Counted from the first letter of the stretch, positions 1-10,013 are shown. The stretch is 64,000 bases of DNA from Variovorax sp. E3 (GCF_016082275.1 NZ_MOWM01000018.1:1-64000); one strand, 5' to 3'. Translations and numbers: made by a program. The notes: generated from the sequence alone by a model not told the origin.

Positions 1-30
1 GGCATGGACATCGTCGCGTGCGTGCTTCAT
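1..30 (-). CDS. Possible 5' end of the formate dehydrogenase beta (Fe-S) subunit, cut by the window edge
   Basis: An ATG reads on the minus strand from base 30 and runs off the window edge (M-K-H-A-R-D-D...). A GAGAAGG purine run sits within the last fdnG codons just upstream, and the ATG lies one base beyond the fdnG stop. In formate dehydrogenase-N operons the 4Fe-4S ferredoxin subunit follows the catalytic subunit, so this is the expected position for fdnH/fdoH. Only ten codons are visible, so identity rests on position alone. Confidence 0.35.
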   Translation of the reverse strand, partial: MKHARDDVHA

Positions 31-31
31 G

Positions 32-3000
32 TCATGCCTTCTCGATATTCACCGTGAACGACTTGTACTCCGGCGTCTGCGTGTTCGCGTCCCCCACGAA
101 CGGCGTCAGCGTGTTCACCAGGTAGCCCGGCTTCGCGATGCCGACGAAGCCCCAGTGGTTCGGCAGCCCCACCGTGTGCACGGTGCGCCCGTCGACCTGC
201 AGCCCGACGATGCGCTTGGTCACCACCGCCACGGCCTTGATGTAGCCGCGCTTGCTCGACACCTTCACCGTGTCGCCGTGCGCGATGCCTTTCTCCTTCG
301 CCAGCTCTTCGCCGATCTCGACGAACTGCTGCGGCTGGATGATGGCCGAGGTGCGCACGTTCTTGGTCCAGTAGTGGAAGTGCTCGGTCAGGCGGTAGCT
401 GGTGGCCACGTACGGAAAGTCCTTCGGCACGCCGAGCCGCTCGAGGTCGCCCTTGAAGATGCGCGCCGCCGGGTTGGCGCGCGCCACCGCGTTGTTCGGG
501 TGCATCAGGTTGTTGACCAGCGGCGACTCGAAGGGCTCGTAGTGCTCGGGCAGCGGCCCTTCGGCCATGCCCGTGGGCGCGAAGAGCCTCGCCACGCCCT
601 CGGCCGTCATGATGAACGGGCGCACCGCCTCGGCTTCCATCGGGTTGGCGTCGGGCCGGATGTCCGGAACGTCCGCGCCGGTCCACTGCTTGCCGTTCCA
701 TGCGACGAGGGTGCGCCTGGCGATCCACGGCTTGCCCGTGGCCGGGTCGGTCGAGGCGCCGTTGTACAGGATGCGCCGGTTGGCCGGCCACGCCCACGCC
801 CAGTTCTGCACCATGCCGATGCCGTACGGGTCGGCGTTGTCGCGCCGCGCCATCTGGTTGCCGGCCTGCGTCCACGCGCCGGCGTAGATCCAGCAGCCGC
901 TGGCGGTGCTGCCGTCGTCGCGCAGCAGGCCGAAGCCCGAGAGCTGTTCGCCGGCCTTGGCCATGGGCGGCTTGGTCGGGTCTTTCGGGTCGAGCAGGTC
1001 GGTGAGCGCGCGGCCGTTGTATTCCATCGCCAGTTCCTGGGCGGACGGCGAATGCGCGATCTTGTAGGGCCACGTCAGCTTGACGATCGGGTCGGGGAAG
1101 GCGCCGCCGTCCTTGATGTAGGCCTGGCGCATGCGGTTGAAGATGCCCGCCACGATCTCGATGTCGCCCTTGGCCTCGCCCGGCGGCTCCGCGCCCTTCC
1201 AGTGCCACTGCAGCCAGCGGCTGGAGTTGGTGAGCGAGCCGTCTTCCTCCGCGAAGCAGGTCGACGGCAGGCGGAACACCGTGGTCTGGATCTCGGCGGT
1301 CTTGACGTCGTTGAACTCGCCGAAGTTGCGCCAGAACTCGCTGGTCTCCGTTATCAGCGGATCGATGGTGACGAGGAACTTGAGCCTGGAGAGACCGTCG
1401 ACGATCTTCTTCTTGTCGGGGAACGAGCCCACCGGGTTGAAGCCCTGGCAGATGTAGCCGTTGAGCTTGCCCTGGTTCATGAGCTCGAAGGCCTGCAGCA
1501 CGTCGTAGAGCTTGTCGATCTTGGGCAGGTAGTGAAAGGCCCAGTCGTTGTCGGCCGTGGCCGCGTCGCCCCACCACGACTTCTGCATGCTGACGAAGAA
1601 CTTCGGGTAGTTCTGCCAGTAGCTCATCTGGTTGGGCCGCAGCGGCTTGAGCGCGCGGGTCTTGTAGTAGTCGTCCAGCGTCTGTTCGCTGTCACGCGCC
1701 AGCGACATGTAGCCCGTGAGCGAGTTCGACAGCAGCCCCAGGTCCGTGAGGCCCTGGATGTTGCTGTGCCCGCGCAGTGCGTTCATGCCGCCGCCCGCCA
1801 CGCCGATGTTGCCCAGCAGCAGCTGCACGATGGCGCCGGTGCGGATCATCTGCGAGCCCTGGCTGTGCTGCGTCCAGCCCAGCGCGTACATGATGGTCAT
1901 GGTGCGCGTGGACGTGCTGGTGCTGGCGATGTACTCGCACACCTTCAGGAACTTGTCCTGCGGGGTGCCGGTGATGCGGCTCACCATCTCGGGCGTGTAG
2001 CGCGCGTAGTGCCGCTTCATGACCTGCAGCACGCACTGCGGGTCCTGCATGGTCATGTCGACCTTGGCCATGCCCTGCTCGTCGAGCGCGTAGTTCCACG
2101 ACTTGGGGTCGTAGTTGCGCTTCTCGGCGTTGTAGCCGCTGAAGATGCCGTCCTCGAACTTGTAGTCGGGCCCGACGATGAACGTGGCGTTGGTGTAGTT
2201 GCGCACGTACTCCGTCTGGATCTTCTCGTGGCTCAAGAGGTAGTTGATGACCCCCGACAGGAACGCGATGTCCGAGCCCGCCCGCACCGGCGCGTAGTAG
2301 TCGGCCATGGCGGCCGAGCGCGTGAAGCGCGGGTCGACCACCACCAGCCGCGCCTTGTTCTGCTTCTTGGCTTCGATCACCCACTTGAAGCCGCACGGGT
2401 GCGCCTCCGCCGCGTTGCCGCCCATGATCAGCACGACGTCCGCGTTCTGGATGTCCTGCCAGTGGTTGGTCATCGCGCCTCTGCCGAACGTCGGGGCCAG
2501 ACTGGCCACCGTGGGTCCGTGTCAGACGCGTGCCTGGTTGTCGAACACCAGCATCCCGGTCGAGCGGAATGCCTTGTGCGTGATGTAGCCGGTTTCGTTG
2601 GACGAGGCCGAGGCGCAGAGCATGCCGCTGCTGATCCAGCGGTTCACGGTCTTGCCGTCGGCGTTGGTGGCCTGGAAGTTGGCGTCGCGGTCGGCCTTGA
2701 GCAGCTTGGCGATGCGGTCGAGCGCTTCGTCCCAGCCGATGCGCTTCCACTCGGTGCCGCCGGCCTCTCGCACCTCGGGGTACTTCAGGCGATTGGGGCT
2801 GTGCACGAAGTCGAGCAGGCCCGCGCCCTTGGGGCACAGCGTGCCGCGGTTCACGGGGTGGTCGGCATCGCCCTCGATGTGGAGGATGTCGGACACCACG
2901 TTCTTGGCCTTGTCGCCCAGGCTGTACATGATGAGCCCGCAGCCCACCGAGCAGTAGGGGCAGGTGTTGCGCGTCTCGGTGGTGCGCGCGAGCTTGAAGT

Positions 3001-3109
3001 TGCGGGCCTCGGCCAGCGCGGCGGTGGGCGAGAAGCCGAGCGCCACGATGCTGGAGCCGACCAGCCCCGCGCTGCTGACGCGGAAGAATTGCCGGCGGTT
3101 CATGTCCAT
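32..3109 (-). CDS. fdnG: Formate dehydrogenase-N catalytic subunit, selenocysteine-containing
   Basis: This is the molybdopterin formate dehydrogenase alpha subunit, which oxidises formate to CO2 in the periplasm and passes electrons through the Fe-S and cytochrome b subunits to quinone. The reading frame is continuous from the ATG at 3109 except for one in-frame TGA at 2522-2524. This TGA is codon 196, the selenocysteine position of E. coli FdnG, and the residues on both sides (ARV before, HGPT after) match that family. A Tat signal (NRRQFF, residues 4-9) precedes a 4Fe-4S site with Cys50, Cys53 and Cys57 and a later LCPKG cysteine. The 1,025-residue length and the NIEKA C-terminus are typical of the family. 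An AGGAGGTT ribosome site lies just upstream of the start. Automatic callers would split it into two ORFs. The selA/B/C genes must lie elsewhere in the genome. Confidence 0.95.
2495..2524 (-). promoter_or_regulatory. Sec UGA codon with bacterial SECIS-type hairpin
   Basis: The UGA at 2522-2524 is followed on the coding strand by a GGCC-AGTCT-GGCC stem-loop (about 2495-2508). Its loop and its distance from the UGA resemble the SelB-binding hairpin of E. coli fdnG, whose loop is also AGUCU. The hairpin is coding sequence as well, so it lies inside fdnG. Confidence 0.75.
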
Positions 3110-3186
3110 GACGGAACCTCCTGCTGCGGTGAAGTGGGGTGTTTCATCGTGGTCTTCTTTTTGCTGGGGAAACTGGGCGCTGCTTC

Positions 3187-3499
3187 TTACTTGGGCGCGG
3201 TGGGCGCGGTGCCGTCGCCGCCGCTGGGCGCGGGCGGCGCGCCGCCGGACGCGTTGCCGCCGTTCGGGCCGCTCATGCCGCCGATGGCGGTGCCGCCTCG
3301 GAGGGGCCTTTATGGGATGCGTTGGCGTCGACGGGGTCGGCTGAATCGGCGGGCTTGATGCCGCTGGGGCTGGCGCCGAAGGTGCCGGGGCCGAGGGGGC
3401 TGCTGCCGTGCCGGCCGTGGGCTTGGGGTCACAGGCACTCAACAGCACGCCGAGGGCCAGGCAGAGGCCCAGGGTTGGCAGGTGCTGACATCGCGACAT
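3187..3499 (-). CDS. Small Pro/Ala-rich lipoprotein upstream of fdnG (two apparent frameshifts)
   Basis: From the ATG at 3499, behind an AAGGAG ribosome site, the protein starts with a lipoprotein signal peptide ending in LLSAC. A Pro/Ala-rich low-complexity segment follows. The plausible C-terminus (GGMSGPNGGNASGG..., ending TAPK at a TAA at 3187) is in a different frame. Reaching it needs two one-base shifts, both explained by single missing bases, near 3365-3385 and 3300-3310. Without the shifts the frame runs straight into fdnG, which would be an artefact. The gene is co-oriented with fdnG and probably in the same transcript. Its function is unknown; it may be an envelope accessory protein of the dehydrogenase. 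Confidence 0.6.
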
Positions 3500-3698
3500 C
3501 GACACTCCTTCGGGGAAAGGATGGCCAGATAGTGGAATGTTTTTATCTGCCCCGCCGCCGCTTGCAGTAAATGCCCGATCAGCGCGGTGGGGTGTTTGTC
3601 GCATCATGCGACAGGGCCATGGTGCGGGCAAGTAGGCCAAAGCCGGCAATAACCCTTGAATCCGGCCGTGCGCGGGGCTCTCGGCTATCGTCGCGGCC

Positions 3699-6214
3699 AT
3701 GAATGCCTCCCTCCGCCTGGGTTGGCGCACGCTCTGGCGCGACCTGCGCGCCGGCGAGCTGCGCCTGTTGATCGTCGCCGTGCTGCTGGCCGTGGCCGCG
3801 CTCACGGCCGTCGGCTTCTTCGCCGACCGTTTGCAGGGCGGCCTGCAGCGCGACGCGCGCCAGCTGCTGGGCGGCGACGCGGTGATCGTGAGCGACAACC
3901 CGACGCCCGACGCCTTCGTGGCGCAGGCGAAATCGCTGGGCCTCGAGGGCACCGGCACCTACGGCTTCCCCACCATGGCCCGCGCCGAAGACGCGCAGGG
4001 CGGCGCCAGCAAGCTGGTGGCGCTGAAGGCCGTCACCGCCGGCTACCCGCTGCGCGGCAGCCTGCAGACCTCGGCCACGCTGGACGGCGCGGGCGCGGTC
4101 ACGCGTGACATTCCGCCGCCCGGCGAAGTCTGGGTCGACGCCTCGCTGCTCGACTCGCTGGGCCTGAAGATCGGCGACACCCTGCTGCTGGGCGACGCCG
4201 GCCTGCGCGTGGGCCGCGTCATCACGCTGGAGCCCGATCGCGGCGCCGGCTTCATGAGCTTTTCTCCGCGCGTGATGCTCAACCAGGCCGACGTGGCGCG
4301 CACCGCGCTCGTGCAGCCGGCCAGCCGCGTGGGCTACCGCTACGCCGTGGCCGGCAACGACGCGGCCGTGAAGCGCTTCAGCGACTGGGCCGACGCCACG
4401 CTCAAGAAGGGCGAGCTGCGCGGCGTGCGGCTCGACTCTTTCGAAAGCGGCCGGCCCGAGATGCGCCAGACGCTGGACCGCGCCGAGAAATTCCTCAGCC
4501 TGGTCGCGCTGCTCGCGGCGCTGCTGTCGGCCGTGGCCGTGGCGCTGGCCGCGCGCGGCTTCGCGGCCAGCCACCTGGACGACTGCGCCATGCTGCGCGT
4601 GCTCGGCCAGAGCCAGCGCACCATCGCCGCGGCCTACACCTTCGAGTTCGCGGTCATCGGCGTGGTCGCCAGCGGGCTCGGCGTGGCCATCGGCTTCGCG
4701 GTGCACTATGTGTTCGTGCTGCTGCTGGCCGGCCTGGTCGAAACCGCGCTGCCGTCGGCCACGCTGTGGCCCGTGGCCTTCGGCCTGGGCATGGGGCTCA
4801 CACTGCTGTTCGCCTTCGGCCTGCCGCCGGTGCTGCAACTGGCGCGCGTGCCGCCGCTGCGCGTGATCCGGCGCGACGTGGGCGGCCTCAAGCCCGCGTC
4901 GCTCGCGGTGCTGGGCGTGGGCGTGGCGGGCTTCGCGGCGCTGTTGATGGCGGCCAGCAGCGACATCAAGCTGGGCCTGATCGCGGTCGGCGGCTTCGCG
5001 GGTGCGGTGGCGGTGTTCGCGCTGCTGAGCTGGCTCGCGGTGAAGGTGCTGCGCCGCAGCGTCAACGAGACGACCGCGCCGCGCTGGCTGGTGCTGGCCA
5101 CGCGGCAGATCTCGGCGCGCCCGGCCTATGCGGTGGTGCAGGTCAGCGCGCTGGCCGTGGGCCTGCTGGCGCTGGTGCTGCTGGTGCTGCTGCGCACCGA
5201 CCTGGTCGCGAGCTGGCGCCAGGCCACGCCGCCCGACGCGCCCAACCGCTTCGTCATCAACGTCATGCCCGACCAGAGCGAGGCCTTCCAGAAGTCGCTG
5301 CGCGACGCGGGCGTGGGCAAGTTCGACTGGTACCCGATGATCCGCGGCCGCCTCGTTGCCATCAACGACAAGCCCGTGACGCCCGACGACTACGCCGAAG
5401 ACCGCGCCAAGCGCCTGGTCGACCGCGAGTTCAATCTCAGCAACAGCGTGCAAGCGCCCGCGCACAACAGCATCACGTCGGGCAAGTGGACGCCCGACGC
5501 CAAGAACGAAGTGAGCGTGGAAGAGGGCCTGGCCGAGACGCTGGGCCTGAAGCTGGGCGACACGCTGCGCTTCGACATCGGCGGCATGCAGAACGACGCG
5601 CGCATCACCTCGCTGCGCAAGGTCGACTGGGGCTCGCTGCACGCCAACTTCTTCGTGATGTACACGGTGGCCTCGCTGGCCGACGTGCCCGTGACCTACA
5701 TGGGCGCCTTCCGCGCGCCCGAGACGCGCGGCTTCGACAACGCGCTGGTGCGCAGCTACCCGAACGTGACCAACGTCGACATGAGCGCCACCATCAACCA
5801 GCTGCAGCGCGTGCTCGACCAGGTGATCCGCGCGGTCGAATTCCTGTTCGGGTTCACGCTGGCGGCGGGGCTGGTGGTGCTGTTCGCGGCGGTCACGGCC
5901 ACGCGCGAGGAGCGGGCGCGCGAGTTCGCGGTGATGCGCGCGGTGGGCGCGCGCGCCAGCCTGCTGCGCCAGGTGCAGCGCGCGGAGCTGGCGGGCGCGG
6001 GCTGCTCGCGGGTTTCCTGGCGAGCATCGTGGCCTCGGTGATCGGCTGGGCGCTGGCGCGCTATGTGTTCGAGTTCACTTGGACCGCCTCGCCCGTGGTG
6101 CCGATTGCCGGCGCGCTGGCCGGCGCGGTGCTGGCGCTGGGTGCGGGATGGTGGGGCCTGCGCGACGTGCTGCGCCGCCCGGTGGTCGACACGCTGCGGC
6201 GCGCGGCGGAGTAG
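3699..6214 (+). CDS. FtsX-family ABC transporter permease, YbbP-like (frameshifted near 6000)
   Basis: This is a large permease with FtsX/MacB-type domains: an N-terminal membrane helix (residues about 20-40), extracytoplasmic regions, and repeated groups of membrane helices. At about 838 residues it is close to E. coli YbbP (804), the putative lipoprotein- or lysophospholipid-related exporter subunit. The frame opened at 3699 ends prematurely at 6041. The expected C-terminus (LLAGFLASIVASV... to DTLRRAAE) continues one frame over to 6214. One missing G in the GGG at 5999-6001 accounts for the shift. No ATPase partner (YbbA type) is adjacent; the upstream gene is divergent. A fragment in nature cannot be ruled out, but a sequence error is more likely. 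Confidence 0.8.
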
Positions 6215-6323
6215 CCCCGGGTAGCCCCCGCGTAGCAATATTTTTCTTTGGCCACGGGCCGGACGGCCGGGAATGCAATACATTCCCCGGCCCCGTATCC
6301 ATTTCCGAAGTGAACCCCCTCAC

Positions 6324-8318
6324 ATGCGCTTGGCGTCATTCCAGATCACCAACTTTCGCTCGATCAACGACAGCGGCTCCATCGATTCCACACAGATCAC
6401 GGCGATCCTCGGTCGAAATGACAGCGGCAAATCGAACCTGCTGCGCGCGCTCCACAGCCTGAACCCGGCCGAAGGCCTGGTCGAACTCAGCCCCATCAAG
6501 GACTTTCCGCGCCACCGCCGGCTCGAGGAATGCACGGCCGACACGCCCGTCGTCGAAACCCGCTGGGCGCTCGACGAGGCCGAGCAGGCCGCGCTGGCCG
6601 AGATCCTGCCGCGCGCCGCCGGCGTGCGCCATGTCACCGCCGGTCGCGGCTACGGCACCACGCGCTGGTCCGGGCTCGAAGGCCTGAGCGCGCTGTCGCT
6701 CGACGTCGGCGACATCAAGGCCAAGGTCCGCAAGATCGTGCCGGCCGTCAAGGCCGCCGCCGAGAAGGTCGCCGAGGAATCGCGCGCGCTGCTCGAGCAG
6801 GAGTCCGACACCTTCGACGCGGCCATGATCATGAGCCCCGACTACGTCAAGTGGTCCGACGGCGCCGTCAAGGCCATGCAGGCGCTGCGCAAGGCGCTGG
6901 CCGTGGCCGACGCCGAGCTCAGCGACAAGCAGGAGCAGATGCTGGCCGAGCTGGAAGACATGGCCCGCGCCATCGCCAACGACGAGCCCGCGCTGGCCCG
7001 CGCCCGCGCCTGGGTGCTGGAGCACCTGCCGCGCTTCGTGTACGTGGACGAATACCCGGCGCTGCCCGGCCGCCAGAACATCGCCGAATACCTGGGCCGC
7101 CAGGGCTGGGGCCAGCTCACGCCCGAGCAGCAGAGCTTCGGCAAGCTGTGCAAGGTGGCGGGGCTCGACCCGCAGCAACTGCAGAACCTGCTCGAGAAGA
7201 ACGACCAGGCCACGCGCAACCAGCTCGCCAACCGCGCGGGCTCGGTGGTGACCGCCGAGATCCGCCGCCTGTGGAACGACCGCCCGCTGAAGGTGCGCTT
7301 CAGCCTCGACGGCCAGTACCTCGACACGCTGGTGTCCGACCCGAACGGCGCCTACGAAGTCGAGGTGAACCTGGAAGAGCGCAGCCGCGGCTTCCAGTGG
7401 TTCTTCTCGTTCTATGTCGCGTTCTTCGCCGACACCCAGGGCGGCCGCGCGGAAGACGCCATCCTGCTGCTCGACGAGCCCGGCCTGCACCTGCACGCCC
7501 ACTCGCAGGCCGACCTGCTGGCGCACTTCGAGAAAGACTTCGGCAACCAGATCATCTACACCACGCACTCGCCGTTCATGGTGCCCACGCACCGCCTCGA
7601 CGCGGTGCGCACCGCCAGCCTGGACGAGACCCATGGCACGACGGTGAGCAACACGGCGCAAGGGGATGAGCGCACGCTGTTCCCGCTGAAGGCCGCGCTG
7701 GCGCTGAGCCGGGTTGCGCAGAGCGAGCCGGCGAAGGCGGAGGCCGTGAAGCCCGTGGCGGCGGCTGTGAAGGCGGAGGCGACGAAGCCGGCGGCTGCCG
7801 CCAAGGTGGCCGTGGAGGGCGCAAAGCCTGCCAAGGCGGCCAAGGCTGCGGAGGTGGTGGCGCCTGCTGTTGCTGCGCCTGTCGTTGCGCCGGCGCCTGT
7901 CGCGGCATCGGCTCCGGCGAAGGTGGAGCCTGCGAAGCCCGTCGAGGTGGCCCCAGTTGCCGAGGCTGCACCGGCTGCTGTGCCTGCGCCAGCTCCGACG
8001 AAGGCGGAGCCTGCGAAGCCAGTGGTGGCGGAGAGCGCGAAGCCTGTCGAGGCAGCGCCCGTTGCCGTGGCTGCACCTGTTGCCGTGCCGATTGCGGCAC
8101 CCGCAGAAGCGCCAGCACCGATGAAGCCGGAGCCCGTGAAAGCGGAAGCTGCGGAGAGCGTCAAGCCTGCGGAAGTGGCAGCGCCTGTCGTCGCAGCTGC
8201 GATTGCCATCGAGCCGGAACCCGTGAAGCCCGTGATCGCGGAAAGCGCCAAGACCGAAGAAACGCCCGTCAGCACTGTCGCTGAACAGGCGGACGGCGAA
8301 CTCACGCAGGCCGCGTAA
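6324..8318 (+). CDS. OLD/RecF-like AAA ATPase with Ala/Pro/Lys-rich C-terminal tail
   Basis: The N-terminus has the structure of an overcoming-lysogenization-defect (OLD) or SMC-like ATPase: F-x-I-T-N-F-R-S at the start, a Walker A GRNDSGKSN around residues 31-39, and a Walker B LLLDEPGLHLH around residue 390 followed by a THSPF switch motif. Central coiled-coil-like segments lie between them. In OLD proteins a TOPRIM nuclease domain follows the TLFPL-x-AAL segment. Here that domain is absent and is replaced by about 200 residues of Ala/Pro/Val/Lys/Glu low complexity (from about residue 465 to the end). The start at 6324 is chosen because the ATPase fold begins immediately. No helper gene (GajB type) is adjacent. 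Function unknown. Confidence 0.75.
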   Translation: MRLASFQITNFRSINDSGSIDSTQITAILGRNDSGKSNLLRALHSLNPAEGLVELSPIKDFPRHRRLEECTADTPVVETRWALDEAEQAALAEILPRAAGVRHVTAGRGYGTTRWSGLEGLSALSLDVGDIKAKVRKIVPAVKAAAEKVAEESRALLEQESDTFDAAMIMSPDYVKWSDGAVKAMQALRKALAVADAELSDKQEQMLAELEDMARAIANDEPALARARAWVLEHLPRFVYVDEYPALPGRQNIAEYLGRQGWGQLTPEQQSFGKLCKVAGLDPQQLQNLLEKNDQATRNQLANRAGSVVTAEIRRLWNDRPLKVRFSLDGQYLDTLVSDPNGAYEVEVNLEERSRGFQWFFSFYVAFFADTQGGRAEDAILLLDEPGLHLHAHSQADLLAHFEKDFGNQIIYTTHSPFMVPTHRLDAVRTASLDETHGTTVSNTAQGDERTLFPLKAALALSRVAQSEPAKAEAVKPVAAAVKAEATKPAAAAKVAVEGAKPAKAAKAAEVVAPAVAAPVVAPAPVAASAPAKVEPAKPVEVAPVAEAAPAAVPAPAPTKAEPAKPVVAESAKPVEAAPVAVAAPVAVPIAAPAEAPAPMKPEPVKAEAAESVKPAEVAAPVVAAAIAIEPEPVKPVIAESAKTEETPVSTVAEQADGELTQAA

Positions 8319-8342
8319 GAGCAGCGCCGAGGACTCGCTTGC

Positions 8343-8666
8343 TCATGCCGCGCCAACGATACGCCGCATGAGCAGGCCTTTCAGGTCCCTTCGCGTGTCG
8401 CAGACGAGGTGGATGTAGGCCGCATCCACTCTCACTTCATAGATGATGCGATTCATGCCCGAAATGACCTGTCGATACTGGGCGACGTTCAGGTCCTCCA
8501 ACTCGTCGGGCACCCGGCCCGCTTGAGGATGTGCTTCGATCAGCGCCACGGACTCCTTGATCTTTGCGTAGCTGCTGGCCCAGGCAGTCGAACCGAAGTT
8601 CTTGATGACGTAGCGTCGCAGGTCCTTCAGGTCGGCTTCGGCCGACTGCAAGAACACGACCTTCAT
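8343..8666 (-). CDS. parE: RelE/ParE-family toxin
   Basis: A 107-residue protein with the ParE-like plasmid-stabilisation fold: an AEADL-x-DLRRY helix near the N-terminus, G-x-NRIIYEV in the centre and a terminal D-x-RRDL. Members of this family poison gyrase or cleave mRNA; sequence alone does not separate the two, although the closest resemblance is to ParE. It overlaps the upstream antitoxin gene by 4 bases (ATGA), the usual arrangement of a co-translated toxin-antitoxin pair. Confidence 0.85.
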   Translation of the reverse strand: MKVVFLQSAEADLKDLRRYVIKNFGSTAWASSYAKIKESVALIEAHPQAGRVPDELEDLNVAQYRQVISGMNRIIYEVRVDAAYIHLVCDTRRDLKGLLMRRIVGAA

Positions 8667-8935
8667 TGCGCGTCTTCTTTGTCCAGGTCGGCGAAGACGT
8701 CTGTGGCTGATCGGAAGTGGCCCTTCTCGATTTCACGGTTTCCAAGTGCGAGAACCTTGAGGAGCGCGAGCGTGGCTTCGTGTTCTTCATAGGACTGGAC
8801 ATCCATCACCACAAGCTTGGCTTCGCCGTTCTGGGTGATGACCAAGGGCTCCCGGGTTTCGGAAAGCGTTTTGACGATGTCCGCCGCATGGCTCTTGAGA
8901 TAGCTGATGGGTTTGACTTGCGTGGAGAAATTCAT
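8663..8935 (-). CDS. Phd/YefM-family antitoxin
   Basis: A 90-residue antitoxin. The N-terminal Phd domain (ISYLKSHAADIV, PLVITQNGEAKLVV) binds DNA, and the acidic C-terminus would wrap the ParE toxin encoded 4 bases of overlap downstream. The module probably autoregulates through the palindrome at 8956-8970, just upstream of its start. Confidence 0.88.
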   Translation of the reverse strand: MNFSTQVKPISYLKSHAADIVKTLSETREPLVITQNGEAKLVVMDVQSYEEHEATLALLKVLALGNREIEKGHFRSATDVFADLDKEDAQ

Positions 8936-8955
8936 TGCTCGCCCTGTCCAAAATT

Positions 8956-8970
8956 ATTAGTCGGACTAAT
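8956..8970. promoter_or_regulatory. Candidate Phd/ParE operator (15-bp palindrome)
   Basis: ATTAGTC-G-GACTAAT is a perfect palindrome with a one-base centre. It lies 20-35 bases upstream of the antitoxin start and abuts the stop codon of the preceding LysR gene. Phd-type antitoxins bind such sites to repress their own operon. The assignment is by position and symmetry. Confidence 0.5.
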
Positions 8971-9899
8971 TATGGTCTGAATTTGGTCCAATCGGTCGCC
9001 GCCGTGGGCACCGCGGTGCCTTCTTCCCTGAACATCCGCTCCCCCGCGAAGTCCACGAACGCCCGCACCTTCGGCGACAACTGCCGGCTCGACGGCCACA
9101 GCGCCGAGAACTGCCCCTGCCGCGCTATGTGCCCGCAGAGCACGCATTGCAGCTCCCCGCGCCCCAGCGAATCGCGCGCGAGAAAGTCGGGCATGTAGGC
9201 CACGCCGAGCCCGGCGACGGCGGCGCCCAGCATGGCCTCCATGTTGTTGCACAGCAGGGTAGCGGGCAGTTGCTCGGGCAGGCCGGGCAAGTCCCATTCC
9301 TCGATCTTCCCGCCGGTGACGAACTTGTAGCGCAGGCAGGCGTGGTTCGCGAGATCGGCCGGCACCTGCGGCACGCCGTGGCGCGCCAGGTAGGCGGGCG
9401 AGGCCACGAGCACGAACTGGAACGGGCCCAGCCGCCGGGCCACCAGCTGCGAGTCGACGAGGTCGCCGCTGCGGATGGCCACGTCGACACCTTCGGCGAT
9501 CACGTCCACCAGCCGGTCGTTGAAGTCGAGGTCGAGCTCGATCTCGGGGTAAGCGGCCTTGAACGCCGGCAGGATCGGCAGCAGAAAGCGGTAGCCGATG
9601 GTCGGCAGGCTCACGCGCAGCCGGCCGCGCGGCGCGGCGACGGCGTCCTGCATCATGGCCCGCGCGTCGTCCAGCTCGTCGAGGATGCGGCGGCAGCGCT
9701 CGTGGAACAGCGCGCCCTCCTGCGTGAGCCGCGTGTGGCGCGTGGTGCGGTTGAACAGTCGCACGCCGAGCTGCTGCTCGAGCCGCGCCACGTTCTTGCC
9801 CACTGCCGAGGCCGAAATGCCGAGCTGCCGCCCGGCCTTGGCAAAGCTGAGCTGGTCGGCCGCCCGCACGAAAGATTCGAGTCCGCTGAAGCTGTCCAT
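8970..9899 (-). CDS. LysR-family transcriptional regulator
   Basis: A 309-residue LysR regulator. The N-terminal winged helix-turn-helix (FVRAADQLSFAKAGRQLGIS) begins around residue 10, and an effector-binding periplasmic-binding-protein fold makes up the rest (LRVSLPTIGYRFLLP, later VDVAIRSGDL). It is divergent from the MFS exporter gene at 10014 with 114 bases between starts, the classic layout for a LysR regulator and its target. The inducer is unknown. Confidence 0.88.
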   Translation of the reverse strand: MDSFSGLESFVRAADQLSFAKAGRQLGISASAVGKNVARLEQQLGVRLFNRTTRHTRLTQEGALFHERCRRILDELDDARAMMQDAVAAPRGRLRVSLPTIGYRFLLPILPAFKAAYPEIELDLDFNDRLVDVIAEGVDVAIRSGDLVDSQLVARRLGPFQFVLVASPAYLARHGVPQVPADLANHACLRYKFVTGGKIEEWDLPGLPEQLPATLLCNNMEAMLGAAVAGLGVAYMPDFLARDSLGRGELQCVLCGHIARQGQFSALWPSSRQLSPKVRAFVDFAGERMFREEGTAVPTAATDWTKFRP

Positions 9900-10013
9900 G
9901 GATTGATTCGCAACCTTGGGTTGGGGGTCTGAGGATCAATGGTGCCATTTTTATTTCATTGATTCCTTTCTATCTTCTCTCCCTCGTCTTTTCCGTGCGA
10001 AAGCCTTTTTCCG

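Noticed and set aside
29-3358. A 1,109-codon open frame opposite fdnG
   Set aside because: It is the antisense shadow of the high-GC fdnG gene. The sequence is Arg/His/Val/Leu-rich with no domain, and the opposite strand encodes a clear dehydrogenase.
2522-3958. An apparent 478-residue fusion of a lipoprotein and the fdnG N-terminus
   Set aside because: It results from two missing bases in the lipoprotein gene and the Sec UGA read as stop. fdnG has its own ribosome site, start and Tat signal.
3579-5642. Long minus-strand ORF (687 codons) across the permease gene
   Set aside because: Gln/His/Arg-rich shadow frame typical of GC-rich DNA; the plus strand encodes the permease.
7690-8310. Tail of the OLD-like ATPase as a separate gene
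   Set aside because: It is continuous in frame with the ATPase, has no start signal and is low complexity; treated as a C-terminal tail.
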